From the NCBI GenBank assembly GCA_946480925.1, contig CAMLLU010000019.1, positions 1-64,000 on the forward strand: a DNA stretch of 64,000 bases, in the 5' to 3' direction. The position numbers and the translations under genes were made by a program. Positions 8,211-16,998 of this stretch are shown in pieces. The notes beneath the pieces were generated by a model. It had not been told where the DNA came from and ran no database searches. It was given only the letters and a program-made list of their open reading frames with translations. Positions within the stretch are counted from its first letter, which is position 1, and every line of letters begins with the position of its first letter. The stretch comes from an uncultured Rivibacter sp. (GTDB lineage: Bacteria > Pseudomonadota > Gammaproteobacteria > Burkholderiales > Burkholderiaceae).

Positions 8211-9878
8211 CTACTGAGGCATGAGGCCCCGCCCCGCAAAGCGGCTTCCCGGCACCACGCGCACGTCGTCGGCGAACGGGCTGAGCGCTTCCCACGTGCC
8301 GGGGTTGGCAGCGGGCGCCGCACCGGCCGGGCACGGCGAGAGCTTGCAGCGGTAAGGCACGCCCATGTGCATGACGATGAAGCCCTGCTCGTAGGTCACC
8401 GGCACGTTGCCGCCGCGCGTGGCGACGTCGGTCCACATCTCGAGCTTCAGGTAGTCGAAGCCGTCGGGCAGGCCGGCGTTCACGAAACGCACCGCTTCCT
8501 CGTCGACGCGGGTGTTGCCGCTGCCGCTCACGTTGCCACTGGTGCCCACGCCGCTGGCCAGCACGTTCACGTACTTGGCCGGGTTGCTCCACGTGTCGCC
8601 GGTGAAGCTGGTGGGCGTGGTGGTGTTGGCGATGCGCAGCAAATGGTCGGGCGCGGTATCGCTCGTGTAGACCTGGTTGCGTTCGAAGCGCCAGGCACGC
8701 CACACGTTGCCTTCGAACCGGTAGCTCATGCCCGGCAGTGCCGTGTTGTTGACGTACATGCCCAGGTTGCGCATGTCCGAGAAGTAGTTGCGGCTGAACG
8801 TGACGCCCACGTTGCCGGCGGTCGCATCGCCGCTCACCGCCTGCGCGAAGAACGACACGGTGCTGCCGGCCGAGCCGATGAAGACGTTGTCGTGCACGCG
8901 CAGCTCGCCCTCGCGGATGCCGACCTGGAAGTTGTTGTCCTGGTAGTCCTGGAAGGCCGCGCGCCAGTCGATGGCGGCCGGGCCGAACACGTTGTGATGG
9001 ACTTCGTTGGTGCCGCCCAGCTGGCCGAGCTGGATGGCTTCGGTGCCGGTGCGCAGGATGCGGTTGTTGTAGATGCGCCAGTCGCGGATCTGGTGCTGCG
9101 GCTGGGCCTGCGTGCTGCCGATGTAGAGGCCCTCGCTGCCGGTGTCGTGGATGTAGTTGTCGTGCAGCGCCACGTTGGCCATGGTGGCCGATGCCGTGCT
9201 GTCGGTCTTGGCCATGATGCCGGCGAACTCGACGCGCGCGATCTCCACGTATTCGATCTCGAAGTCGGTGGCGCCCCCGCGCACGGCGAGCCCGGAAACG
9301 TCCGAGCTCGTGAAGGCATCGTCGATCACGATGCCGTAGCGGCCCTGCGTGTTGGCGAAAGCGCCTCCGCGGTGGCCGGGGTAGGCGGCGTCACCCGTCT
9401 TCGACACCGGGTCGTAGCGGCCAGTGAGCACCCAGTTGGCGCCGCCCGCGAGGTTGAACAGGTAGTAGTGCCCGAGCGCCCCCACGCGCACCTGGCCGCC
9501 GGTGTTGCTGATCACCAGCTTGCGGCTGGCGCTGCGCACCGGCAGGTTGCCGATGAAGATGAACTTGTAGTGACCGGCCGGGATGTAGAGCCGGTCGAGG
9601 TTGGCCCAATCGACCTGCGGGAACGTGGCCTGGATGTCGGCGAGGTAGATGGAGTCGGAGGTGATCTTGCCGGCCAGGGTGGCGGGCAAGGTGAAGGTGG
9701 TGGCCGGCGTGCCGAAGGCACCGTCGCCGGTGGGCCAGTCGGTCACCGGGGGCGGGGAGGGCGCCGGCGGGGCGCTCGGCGGCGGGGTGTCGTCACCGCC
9801 ACCCGAGCCGCAGGCGGCCAGCGCAAGCGCCGCCAGCCATGCGGTCAGCCGCCAAAGACCCGCAGCGCCCGTTCCCAT
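8211..9878 (-). CDS. Right-handed beta-helix lipoprotein
   Basis: This ~555-residue protein starts with a lipoprotein signal (hydrophobic stretch ending LALAACGSGGG, lipid cysteine) and a Pro-rich linker. A long parallel beta-helix region follows, with repeated Asn-rich rungs such as ALHDNYIHDTGSEGLYIG, WRIYNNRILRTGTEAIQLG and ELRVHDNVFIGS. Such proteins are often polysaccharide lyases, but no catalytic signature was identified. The last ~50 residues (FIVMHMGVPYRC ... NPGTWEAL) resemble a CBM5/12-type carbohydrate-binding module. ATG 9878 is used; a GTG one codon earlier is also possible. Its start is within 10 bp of the upstream gene's stop, suggesting coupled translation. Confidence 0.75.
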   Translation of the reverse strand: MGTGAAGLWRLTAWLAALALAACGSGGGDDTPPPSAPPAPSPPPVTDWPTGDGAFGTPATTFTLPATLAGKITSDSIYLADIQATFPQVDWANLDRLYIPAGHYKFIFIGNLPVRSASRKLVISNTGGQVRVGALGHYYLFNLAGGANWVLTGRYDPVSKTGDAAYPGHRGGAFANTQGRYGIVIDDAFTSSDVSGLAVRGGATDFEIEYVEIARVEFAGIMAKTDSTASATMANVALHDNYIHDTGSEGLYIGSTQAQPQHQIRDWRIYNNRILRTGTEAIQLGQLGGTNEVHHNVFGPAAIDWRAAFQDYQDNNFQVGIREGELRVHDNVFIGSAGSTVSFFAQAVSGDATAGNVGVTFSRNYFSDMRNLGMYVNNTALPGMSYRFEGNVWRAWRFERNQVYTSDTAPDHLLRIANTTTPTSFTGDTWSNPAKYVNVLASGVGTSGNVSGSGNTRVDEEAVRFVNAGLPDGFDYLKLEMWTDVATRGGNVPVTYEQGFIVMHMGVPYRCKLSPCPAGAAPAANPGTWEALSPFADDVRVVPGSRFAGRGLMPQ

Positions 9879-9885
9879 CACCGCA

Positions 9886-10611
9886 TCACAACTCGAGCGG
9901 CGACTTGGTCACCGTGACCACCGCCGAGGACTCGACCACCTGACCAGTGGTGTTGGTGTGCTGGAGCTTGACGATGCCGAAGCCCCGGGCGAACCAGAAG
10001 GTCGACGGCCCGTCTTCCGTGTTGCCGGCCTCGACCACCCTGACCCTGCAGGTGTTGGTGAATGAATGGCCGTTCAGGGTCAGCGACTCGAACCCTTCGA
10101 AGGTCCAGGTGGCTTGGCGGGCGATGGTCTCCGTCTGCCCGGCGGTGGGGCCGGTCAACTGGGTGACCGTGTCGGTGAAGCTCAGGTTGGCGGACTGTCC
10201 GGCCGCGACGTTGAGCGGCAGGAGGAACCCGGCCGAATGCACCGTCTTCGACTCCGCAACGCCACTCTCGTAGTCGAGGTCGCCCCAGAAGCGAATGCCG
10301 TTGGACTCCGTCGTCCAGTAGGTGGCGGCACTGCGGGTCGTGGAGGTGTTCACCATCTCGACCAGGGCGGTGCGGGTCGCACCTTCGAAGGCTTCCTTGA
10401 CGACGGTGGTGGCGTCGTCAGCCCCTCCCTGGTCGGGATCGCTCATCGTGTAGGCCACGCCCTCTGAAAGCGCGAAGCAGTCGCCGAAGGTCGCGGCCGC
10501 CGGTGCCGCAGGGCTGGTCGGCGCGGGCTCGTCGTCGCTGCCGCCGCAGGCGGCCAGGGTGGCGCACAAGGCCGCGATGAGCAGAAGGGGCTGGGTCTGG
10601 GGAAGCTTCAT
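9886..10611 (-). CDS. Hypothetical lipoprotein
   Basis: This 241-residue protein has a typical lipoprotein signal (MKLPQTQPLLLIAALCATLAAC), so it should be anchored at the outer membrane or periplasmic face. The mature part is beta-rich and unrecognised, with repeated Thr/Ser and the segments TYWTTESNGIRFWGDLDYE and FWFARGFGIVKLQH. The second resembles the closing motif of secreted proteins that carry a marker of a free C-terminal beta-strand. It is upstream of and coupled to the beta-helix lipoprotein. An alternative ATG at 10641 has a better ribosome site (GAGG) and would lengthen the n-region by ten residues. Confidence 0.65.
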   Translation of the reverse strand: MKLPQTQPLLLIAALCATLAACGGSDDEPAPTSPAAPAAATFGDCFALSEGVAYTMSDPDQGGADDATTVVKEAFEGATRTALVEMVNTSTTRSAATYWTTESNGIRFWGDLDYESGVAESKTVHSAGFLLPLNVAAGQSANLSFTDTVTQLTGPTAGQTETIARQATWTFEGFESLTLNGHSFTNTCRVRVVEAGNTEDGPSTFWFARGFGIVKLQHTNTTGQVVESSAVVTVTKSPLEL

Positions 10612-11036
10612 GGAAGGTGTGTACAGCGTTGGGAGGGTCATCACGGCCTCATGCCGCCGCAGCGGCACGGGTCGTTCGGCGCCCGGACTGGCGGGTAAGC
10701 CAACCGGGTCTGGCTGCAGACTACCGAGCTTCTTTTCCAGAAGATTGCGCCTGCATTCGTGGTTCGCTGTCGCACCTGCGGTCGTTCAGTCCTGAACCAG
10801 CCGGTGTTGCGCGGCATACACAGATCGTCGCTCCGTCGATCGCGGCCGGAGCCACAGGACGACCGGCTCAGCGCGACATCGCGAGCGCCCACCCCTGACG
10901 CTCAAGCCTTCAGGACAAAAGTCCGTCACCGAACGCTGATCGTTTCTTGATGTTTTCAGGTCACCCATTTCATACCCTCCCCCCGTTATGAGGGCACTCC
11001 CAGCCCTCCTCATCCAGCCCTCCTCACGATCAGGTC
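10612..11036. other. Intergenic region without a recognisable gene
   Basis: About 425 bp separate the divergent lipoprotein and AraC genes. Short frames on both strands have shadow-like composition. The last 100 bp are relatively AT-rich and probably hold the promoters of both genes, but no clear -35/-10 pair or operator stands out. The 5' coding part that is missing from the AraC paralogue at 11037 is not seen here. Confidence 0.5.
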
Positions 11037-11942
11037 ATGAACACCTTGGAGATTCCGAAGCTCGACCGCGAGAGAGTCTTGAGTCACGTGCTCCAGCATC
11101 GTGTCGACGGCCCGCGGCCCGCGAGCCGCACGGCGCCTCTGGGCATGGGCAGCGTATGCGGCCGTGCGCAGATCGCACATGGTGACGAGGCTCATCTCAC
11201 CGTGATGATGGTGGCTGAGGGCAGCGAGACCTTGCGCTTCGGCAGCGGCGACGACGAAGTGCACCTCACCGAAGGCATGTTCGTGCTGTGGAACAGCTCC
11301 CGCCCGATGGCCTTTGCCACCGGCGAATCTCTTCAGATGTCTCTGCAGATCCCTGAAGCGGAGCTGCTGCGCCGCCTACCGCGGGTACGCGACTTCTTGG
11401 GCCGGCCGATGGGCGGCCTGCATGGTGCCGGTGGCCTGTTCGTGGATCACCTGCGCTCGCTGATACGCCGCTTCGGCGAGTTGCCGCCAACCAGCCGCGA
11501 GCCCGTGCTCAACGCAACGCTCGACCTGTTGAGCGCATGCCTCGGCGAGCAACCCGAGCTGCCATCGCCTCGTGTGCGACAGCTCATGCTCCAGCAGGTG
11601 CAAAGCCACATCGAGAAGCGCCTCGCGGACCCGGCGCTTTGCGTGGCCTCGCTGGCACGCAGCTTTCGCATGTCCGAACGCAACATCCACAAGCTGTTCG
11701 CCGGCACCGGCACCACGGCGTCGGCTCACATCCGCGACCGGCGTCTTGCCATGTGCCGGCGCGACCTCGTCAGCAGCAGCCTGAGGGCCCGGCAGGTCGC
11801 GGAGATCGCCCACCACTGGGGGTTCACGGACCCCGGCCACTTCAGCAAGGCCTTTCGCACGGCCTACGGCATGTCACCCAGCGAGTGGCGCGCGCACATT
11901 CCAGCGGGCTCCACGATGGAAGCATCATTGCAGGCGGTGTGA
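11037..11942 (+). CDS. AraC-family transcriptional regulator (N-terminally short paralogue)
   Basis: This 301-residue regulator has an N-terminal cupin-like AraC-binding domain (VAEGSETLRFG, EVHLTEGMFVLW) and a C-terminal double helix-turn-helix. The latter includes LADPALCVASLARSFRMSERNIHKLF and VAEIAHHWGFTDPGHFSKAFRTAYGMSPSEW. It closely resembles the 329-residue protein at 13299 but lacks the first ~40 residues of that paralogue, including its FEAWRE motif. It may be a 5'-truncated copy. The pair flanks a winged-helix/PAS gene. The ligand is unknown; this subfamily often regulates stress or degradation genes. Confidence 0.82.
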   Translation: MNTLEIPKLDRERVLSHVLQHRVDGPRPASRTAPLGMGSVCGRAQIAHGDEAHLTVMMVAEGSETLRFGSGDDEVHLTEGMFVLWNSSRPMAFATGESLQMSLQIPEAELLRRLPRVRDFLGRPMGGLHGAGGLFVDHLRSLIRRFGELPPTSREPVLNATLDLLSACLGEQPELPSPRVRQLMLQQVQSHIEKRLADPALCVASLARSFRMSERNIHKLFAGTGTTASAHIRDRRLAMCRRDLVSSSLRARQVAEIAHHWGFTDPGHFSKAFRTAYGMSPSEWRAHIPAGSTMEASLQAV

Positions 11943-12123
11943 GGGCCACACGACGGCATCGACCTTCAAGCCCCCATCGCTTGAGACATATTCACGGACT
12001 TCATCGCGGCCCGATGGCGTCGAAAACGTAGTATTGATTGACAAGAAGCGGTGGGACCTCGCCGACCGAGCGGCTTCTCGCACCTCAAGTTTCAGGGCGC
12101 GTCGTTGTAGCTTTGCGCGTAGC

Positions 12124-13164
12124 ATGAAAGTAGAGATATTCAGGTTTGGCCGCTGCGAGGTGCGCGTGCATCACCGGCAGGTGGTTCTGGATGGGTTCGA
12201 CCAGCCCATCGAGCCGCTGCCATTCGACCTGCTCGTCTTCCTGATCCGGCATCGCGACCACGTCGTCTCGAAAGACCAGCTGATCGAGCAGATCTGGAAG
12301 AGCCGCTACGTCACCGACGGCGTCATTGCAACGGCCATCCAGAAGGCTCGCCGCGCCATCGGCGATCACGGTAGCAAGCCCTCGTTCATCGTCACCAGCC
12401 ACCGGCGCGGCTATCGCTTCGTGGCTGAAGTGAATGAGATCGGCGACATCGATCTGCTGGCCATCACGCAAAGCCCGAAGCTGCTGGCGAACCGCTTCGG
12501 CTGGATTCTTGAAAAGACGTTGGGAGACAGACGTGAAATCACCGGGCTGCTGCACGCATTGATGCTGGCGGACCACGACGCCGCGATGTCACTCGCAAAG
12601 ATGCTGCTGGACGGCAAAGCCGCCAAGAGCGCCCCCACCCAGGCCGCCGTCCACCGCGCGCTCAGCCGGATCCATGAAAACCGGGGCGACTATCCGTCTG
12701 CCCGGCTTCACCTCGCACAGGCCCACCAGCTGGTGAATACGAAAGGAGTGCCCGAACATCTGGACGAGTTGCTCAATGAAGAACGAGGCAGGCAAAGCGT
12801 CGTGGACGAACTGCGCAGTGCCAATACCTCGCTCTTCAACATGATCGATTCGATGCCCGACCCCGTGTTCGTGAAGGATCAGGACCACCGCTGGGTATTC
12901 CTCAACCATGAGTTCTGCCGGCTGATCGGGCACCACAAGACGGATCTGCTCGGCAAGTCGGACTACGATTTCTTTCCCGAGGCTCAGGCCGACATATTCT
13001 GGAAAATGGACGATCTGGTTTTCCAGTCTCACACGGAGAACGTCAACGAAGAGGCTTTCACGAGGCCTGCCGGGGCAACGCATATCGTCACCTCAAGGAA
13101 AAAGATCTTCGTCGACCCCAGCCACGAGATATTCCTGATCGGCACGCTGAGATTCGGCCGCTGA
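12124..13164 (+). CDS. Winged-helix (OmpR/CadC-type) regulator with C-terminal PAS domain
   Basis: This 346-residue soluble protein has an N-terminal Trans_reg_C DNA-binding domain. Its signature runs from LPFDLLVFLIRHRDHVVSKDQL through VIATAIQKARRAIGD to FIVTSHRRGYRF (residues ~35-105). A helical linker with TPR-like character follows (residues ~130-235), then a PAS domain at ~240-340 (NMIDSMPDPVFVKDQDHRWVF, DLLGKSDYDFFPE). The PAS would sense a small molecule or redox signal directly, unlike CadC proteins, which use a periplasmic domain. The ATG at 12124 is preferred because the DNA-binding fold starts immediately after it. It lies between two AraC paralogues; its targets are unknown. Confidence 0.75.
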   Translation: MKVEIFRFGRCEVRVHHRQVVLDGFDQPIEPLPFDLLVFLIRHRDHVVSKDQLIEQIWKSRYVTDGVIATAIQKARRAIGDHGSKPSFIVTSHRRGYRFVAEVNEIGDIDLLAITQSPKLLANRFGWILEKTLGDRREITGLLHALMLADHDAAMSLAKMLLDGKAAKSAPTQAAVHRALSRIHENRGDYPSARLHLAQAHQLVNTKGVPEHLDELLNEERGRQSVVDELRSANTSLFNMIDSMPDPVFVKDQDHRWVFLNHEFCRLIGHHKTDLLGKSDYDFFPEAQADIFWKMDDLVFQSHTENVNEEAFTRPAGATHIVTSRKKIFVDPSHEIFLIGTLRFGR

Positions 13165-13298
13165 CGGGCAGGACGGGAGGTGGCGGAGCCATCCGGTTCG
13201 TCATCGAACCATCATCGTTACGTGATGCCTTCGGCTCGAGCATCCAATACGCTGCGACCAACCCGAAACACCTTCTCCCGCCCGCCAGCAAACCGGCC

Positions 13299-14288
13299 AT
13301 GAGTTCCGCAAGCCCCCACGAAAGCGCACCGCAGGTGTGGACCACGTCTGCCCTGCCGCCTCGCAGCCAGTTCGAAGCCTGGCGCGAAGTGATCGTCGAT
13401 GCGCACCTGAGCTGGGACATCCCCAAGATCGACTGCGAGCACTTTCCGGCCTACATGCGCCAGCACCGCTTCGAAGGCGTGCGGCTGACGGACTGCACGG
13501 CCCCCATTCGCGTGAGCGGTACGCGCGGCCGTGCGCAGATCGCACATGACGACGAGTCCTACCTCACGGTGGTGATGGTCGCCGAGGGCAGCGAGACGCT
13601 GCGCTTCGGCAGTGACGACGAAGTGCACCTCACCGAAGGCATGTTCACGCTATGGGACAGCACGCGCCCCATGGCGTTTGCCACCGGCACGGGGCTGCGC
13701 CAGATGTCGCTGCTGGTGCCCGAAAGCGAGTTGCTGCGCCGCATGCCGCGCGTGCGCGACCTCGTGGGCCGCCCCATGGGTGGCCGGCACGGCGCGAGCG
13801 GGCTGTTCGTGGACCACTTCCAGTCGTTGATGCGACGCTTCGGCGAGCTGCCGCACGCCAGCCGCGAACCCGTGCTCGACGCCACGCTCGACCTGCTGGG
13901 CGTGTGCCTCGGCGAACAGCCTTCGCTGCCCGCACCAAGGCAGCGGCGGCTCCTGCTCGAACAGGTGCAACGCCACATCGACAAGCACCTGGCCGACCCC
14001 GCACTCGGCGTCACCTCGCTGGCGCGCGCCTTCCGCATGTCGGAGCGCAACCTTCACAAGCTGTTCGAAGGCAGCGGCGGCACCTTGTCGGCCTACATCC
14101 GCAGCCAGCGCCTGGCGATGTGCCGGCGCGACCTGGCCAGCCGCGCGCTGATGTCGCGGCAGGTGGCCGAGATCGCCCGGCACTGGGGTTTCACCGACCC
14201 TAGCCACTTCAGCAAGGCCTTCCGCGCAGCCTACGGCATGTCGCCGAGCGAGCTGCGCGCGCAGGTTGCTGCGGCTAGCGCCGGGTGA
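13299..14288 (+). CDS. AraC-family transcriptional regulator (full-length paralogue)
   Basis: This 329-residue protein has the complete AraC-binding-like sensor (QFEAWREVIVDAHLSWDI near residue 29, then VAEGSETLRFGSDDEVHL). The C-terminal AraC DNA-binding domain carries MSERNLHKLFEGSGGTLSAY and VAEIARHWGFTDPSHFSKAF. It is strongly similar at DNA level to the gene at 11037, suggesting local duplication. Its 3' end overlaps the convergent DUF3455 lipoprotein gene by 14 bp. No operator was identified. Confidence 0.85.
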   Translation: MSSASPHESAPQVWTTSALPPRSQFEAWREVIVDAHLSWDIPKIDCEHFPAYMRQHRFEGVRLTDCTAPIRVSGTRGRAQIAHDDESYLTVVMVAEGSETLRFGSDDEVHLTEGMFTLWDSTRPMAFATGTGLRQMSLLVPESELLRRMPRVRDLVGRPMGGRHGASGLFVDHFQSLMRRFGELPHASREPVLDATLDLLGVCLGEQPSLPAPRQRRLLLEQVQRHIDKHLADPALGVTSLARAFRMSERNLHKLFEGSGGTLSAYIRSQRLAMCRRDLASRALMSRQVAEIARHWGFTDPSHFSKAFRAAYGMSPSELRAQVAAASAG

Positions 14289-14823
14289 ACAGCAGATAGT
14301 CGGCCGTGTAGCCCACGCGTTCCTGCTTGCCCAGCGAAGCAGGCGTGCAACCGCTCCTGGGGGCCATGCCGCCTTGCGTGTTGACGCGCTGGATGCTGCT
14401 GACCTTGGCAAATGCACCGGCCGGCCCCGCCGAACGCGTGGTGAGCAGCAGCCACGGGATCGCGTCTTCTTCCGGCGCATCGGCGCGCGCCTTCACGGCG
14501 CCCACGATCTTGCTGCCGTCCGTCGATTCCCAGTGCGGGCCGGCGTAGTGCTTGCCGATGCGCTGCCCTTTCTCGTCCAGCAGCTCGGCTTCGGGGGCCA
14601 CGAAGGTCCATTCCGCGGCCGAAGGCTGGTCTTTCCTGGCGCGGCACTCGTAGACCTGCACACCGGTCGCGGCCACCACGGCCAGCAGCGATTCGTCTGC
14701 GCCGACCTTCAATGCGTCGGGCACCGCCACGGCAGCAGGCGGCTTGGCCGCGGGGCCGGCAGCACAGGCCGCCAGCATGGCGGGCATGCAAAGCACGAGG
14801 ATCTTGCGGTTCAGGTTCAGCAT
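14275..14823 (-). CDS. DUF3455 family lipoprotein
   Basis: This 182-residue protein has a lipoprotein signal (NRKILVLCMPAMLAACAAG) followed by a DUF3455 domain. The family landmarks seen are GVQVYECRA, WTFVAPEAELLDEKGQ, IGKHYAGPHWE, DAIPWLLLTTRSA, IQRVNTQGGMAP and YTADYLLF. The start at 14823 has an AAGGAG site; the longer frame upstream is rejected. The family is secreted and of unknown function, also found in fungi. It converges on the AraC gene with a 14-bp overlap. Confidence 0.85.
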   Translation of the reverse strand: MLNLNRKILVLCMPAMLAACAAGPAAKPPAAVAVPDALKVGADESLLAVVAATGVQVYECRARKDQPSAAEWTFVAPEAELLDEKGQRIGKHYAGPHWESTDGSKIVGAVKARADAPEEDAIPWLLLTTRSAGPAGAFAKVSSIQRVNTQGGMAPRSGCTPASLGKQERVGYTADYLLFTRR

Positions 14824-14991
14824 CTGAGCGGCTCCTTGAAGGCGTGGATGAAAGGTCCGCAACTGCAGCGCTCCGGCGGCACAGTGTTGCGCACGGAAGC
14901 CACTTACGGCGACGCCCACCGCTTCAGACGCACGATCGATGCGCGTTGTTACGCCGCCTGACTCGCTGCTGACGGTGCCGCTGGCCTCACT

Positions 14992-15741
14992 TCAGCGCAA
15001 CCCGTCCCACAGCAGCTTGGAGCCGGTGAGGAACATGCCCAGGTAGATGAGCCGGTAGAACAGCTTCTGGTCCACACGCCGCACCAGGCGCACGCCCACC
15101 CACACACCCAGCGGGGCGAGCGGCATCAACACCACCGAGGTGGCCATGTTGGTGAGGTCGATGAGCCCGAGCCACGCGTACGGCCCCCACTTCGATGCGT
15201 TCACGGCCGCGAAGAACACGGCCATGGTGGCGGTGAACACCACCGGCGTCAGCCGCAGCGGCAGCATGTATACGCTCACCGGCGGGCCGCCCGCATGGGC
15301 CACGAAGCTGGTGAAGCCCGAGGCCGTGCCGAGCGTGAAGCCCAGCCAGCGGGGCGGCGGTGGCGCGTCGGCATGCGGCGGGAAGAACAGCCGTTGCGCC
15401 AGGAACAGCAAGGTGAGCGCCCCCACCACACCGGCCACCACGTGTGCCGGCAGCAGCCCGAACAGAACGGTGCCGATCACCGTGCCCAGCAGCCCCGCGG
15501 GCAGCAGCAGCTTGAGCAGGCCACGATCGGCCTCCTTCATGAGCGCTGCCAGGCCCAGCGCGTCCATCACCGCCAGCAACGGCAGCAGGATCGCAGCGGC
15601 CTGCGGCACCGGCACGGCCAGCGCCATGAGCGGCACGGCGAGTGCGCCGAAACCAGCCCCGAAGCCGCTCTTGGAGATGCCCATCAGCAGCACGGCCGGT
15701 ACGGCCACTGCGTAGAACACCGGGTCGGTGATGACAGACAC
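14992..15741 (-). CDS. TSUP (TauE/SafE) family membrane permease
   Basis: This 249-residue integral membrane protein has about eight hydrophobic segments and the duplicated TSUP motif. The first half is LMGISKSGFGAGFGALAVPLMAL; the second is TLGTASGFTSFVAHAGGPPVSVYMLPL. Members export or import sulfite, sulfoacetate, taurine-derived or other small anions across the inner membrane. A GTG start at 15741 with a strong GGAGGGAA site is chosen over the longer ATG frame, which adds 45 Pro/Ala-rich residues. The substrate cannot be read from context. Confidence 0.85.
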   Translation of the reverse strand: MSVITDPVFYAVAVPAVLLMGISKSGFGAGFGALAVPLMALAVPVPQAAAILLPLLAVMDALGLAALMKEADRGLLKLLLPAGLLGTVIGTVLFGLLPAHVVAGVVGALTLLFLAQRLFFPPHADAPPPPRWLGFTLGTASGFTSFVAHAGGPPVSVYMLPLRLTPVVFTATMAVFFAAVNASKWGPYAWLGLIDLTNMATSVVLMPLAPLGVWVGVRLVRRVDQKLFYRLIYLGMFLTGSKLLWDGLR

Positions 15742-15850
15742 CAAGCTTTCCCTCCACGGCTGCACCGAAGCAGCTCTTGTGACGCATGAGACAACCACAG
15801 CCGGCTTTGCCGGCCCGCCGGGGGGCGCGCCGCAGGCGCTCCGGGGTGGG

Positions 15851-16426
15851 CTAGACGACTCTGCAGACCTCTTCAAAAGCCAGCCGCGGGTTGCGCGGGA
15901 ACAGCTTGGCCTTGTCGCCGTAGCCCAGGCTGCACACGAAGTTGGTCTTCACCGTGGTGCCGGCCCAGAAGGCCGCATCGACCTTGGCGGCATCGAAGCC
16001 GCTCATCGGCCCGCAGTCGAGCCCCAGCGCCCGCGCGGCGATGATGAAGTAGCCGCCCTGCAGACTGCCGTTGCGAAACGCGGTCTCGGCGATCTTGGCC
16101 TCGTTGCCCACGAACCACGAGCGCGCGTCGGTTTGCGGAAAGAGCTTGGGCAGTTGCTCGTAGAAAGCCATGTCCATGCCGATGATGGCGGTCACCGGGG
16201 CCTTGCCGGTCTTTTCCTGATTGCCCGGGCTCATGAGCGGCACGAGCCTGGCCTTGGCCTCGGGCGACTTGCAGAAGATCACGCGCATCGGGCTGCAGTT
16301 GGCCGAGGTGGGGCCCCACTTGAGCAGGTCGTAGAGCTGGTGCAGCAGTTCGTCGGACACCGGCTTGTCGAGCCAGACGTTGTGGGTGCGTGCTTCGGTG
16401 AACAGCTGTTCGGTGGTGACGTTCAT
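15851..16426 (-). CDS. rutE: Malonic semialdehyde reductase-like nitroreductase (RutE-like)
   Basis: This 191-residue flavoprotein is very similar to RutE. Family signatures are [38 protein letters not shown] (FMN-binding loop), [44 protein letters not shown] and SLGYGD near the C-terminus. RutE reduces malonic semialdehyde to 3-hydroxypropionate in pyrimidine catabolism. No other rut genes are nearby, so it may serve general detoxification, for example of 3-oxo acids or acrylate-type compounds. The symbol reflects sequence likeness, not proven function. Confidence 0.8.
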   Translation of the reverse strand: MNVTTEQLFTEARTHNVWLDKPVSDELLHQLYDLLKWGPTSANCSPMRVIFCKSPEAKARLVPLMSPGNQEKTGKAPVTAIIGMDMAFYEQLPKLFPQTDARSWFVGNEAKIAETAFRNGSLQGGYFIIAARALGLDCGPMSGFDAAKVDAAFWAGTTVKTNFVCSLGYGDKAKLFPRNPRLAFEEVCRVV

Positions 16427-16464
16427 GGCGGCAGGGGTTTGAAGGGGGAAGCGACAATTGTGGA

Positions 16465-16896
16465 ATGTTCGAACCCAGCCAGCATGAAGTGCGCCTTTTC
16501 TTCTGCGAAGCCTTTCGCAAGGAGCGGGCGAAGGAGCCGTTGACGCCGCTGGAGGCGCTGGCGGCCGATTGGATCAGCCAGCACCCGGAATACTTCGAAG
16601 ACCTGTCCGACGCCGATGCAGCCCTGGCGGCGAGCTACACCGTCGAAGAAGGCCGCACCAACCCCTTCCTGCACCTGTCGATGCACCTGTCGATCACCGA
16701 GCAGGTGAGCATCGACCAGCCGCGCGGCATCAAGCAGGCGGTGGAGCTGCTGGCACACCGGCGCGGCTCCATGCACGAGGCCCAGCACGAAGTGATGGAG
16801 TGCCTGGGCGAGATGATCTGGGCCTCGCAGCGCAGCGGGCTGCCGCCTGATGGCGAGGCCTACATCGAAGCCGTGCGGCGGCGCGCTACGCGCTGA
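16465..16896 (+). CDS. DUF1841 family protein
   Basis: This 143-residue cytoplasmic protein matches DUF1841, found mainly in beta- and gammaproteobacteria. Landmarks are [54 protein letters not shown] and [16 protein letters not shown]. Conserved histidines in HLSMHLS and AQHEVMEC suggest a possible metal site, but no function is established. It is divergent from the RutE-like gene across 38 bp. Confidence 0.85.
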   Translation: MFEPSQHEVRLFFCEAFRKERAKEPLTPLEALAADWISQHPEYFEDLSDADAALAASYTVEEGRTNPFLHLSMHLSITEQVSIDQPRGIKQAVELLAHRRGSMHEAQHEVMECLGEMIWASQRSGLPPDGEAYIEAVRRRATR

Positions 16897-16998
16897 GCCG
16901 CCGGCTGTCGTCACTCGAGCTTGAGCCCCAGTGATAGCCGCGAAGACCATGCCTGCGGGTTCAAACGAGGCGAAGCATCAAGTCGTGCGGCTGCAGGT

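Noticed and set aside
8367..9917. Plus-strand open frame of 516 codons opposite the beta-helix lipoprotein
   Set aside because: The minus strand encodes a signal peptide, lipobox and regular beta-helix rungs; the plus frame is Val/Ala/His-rich shadow.
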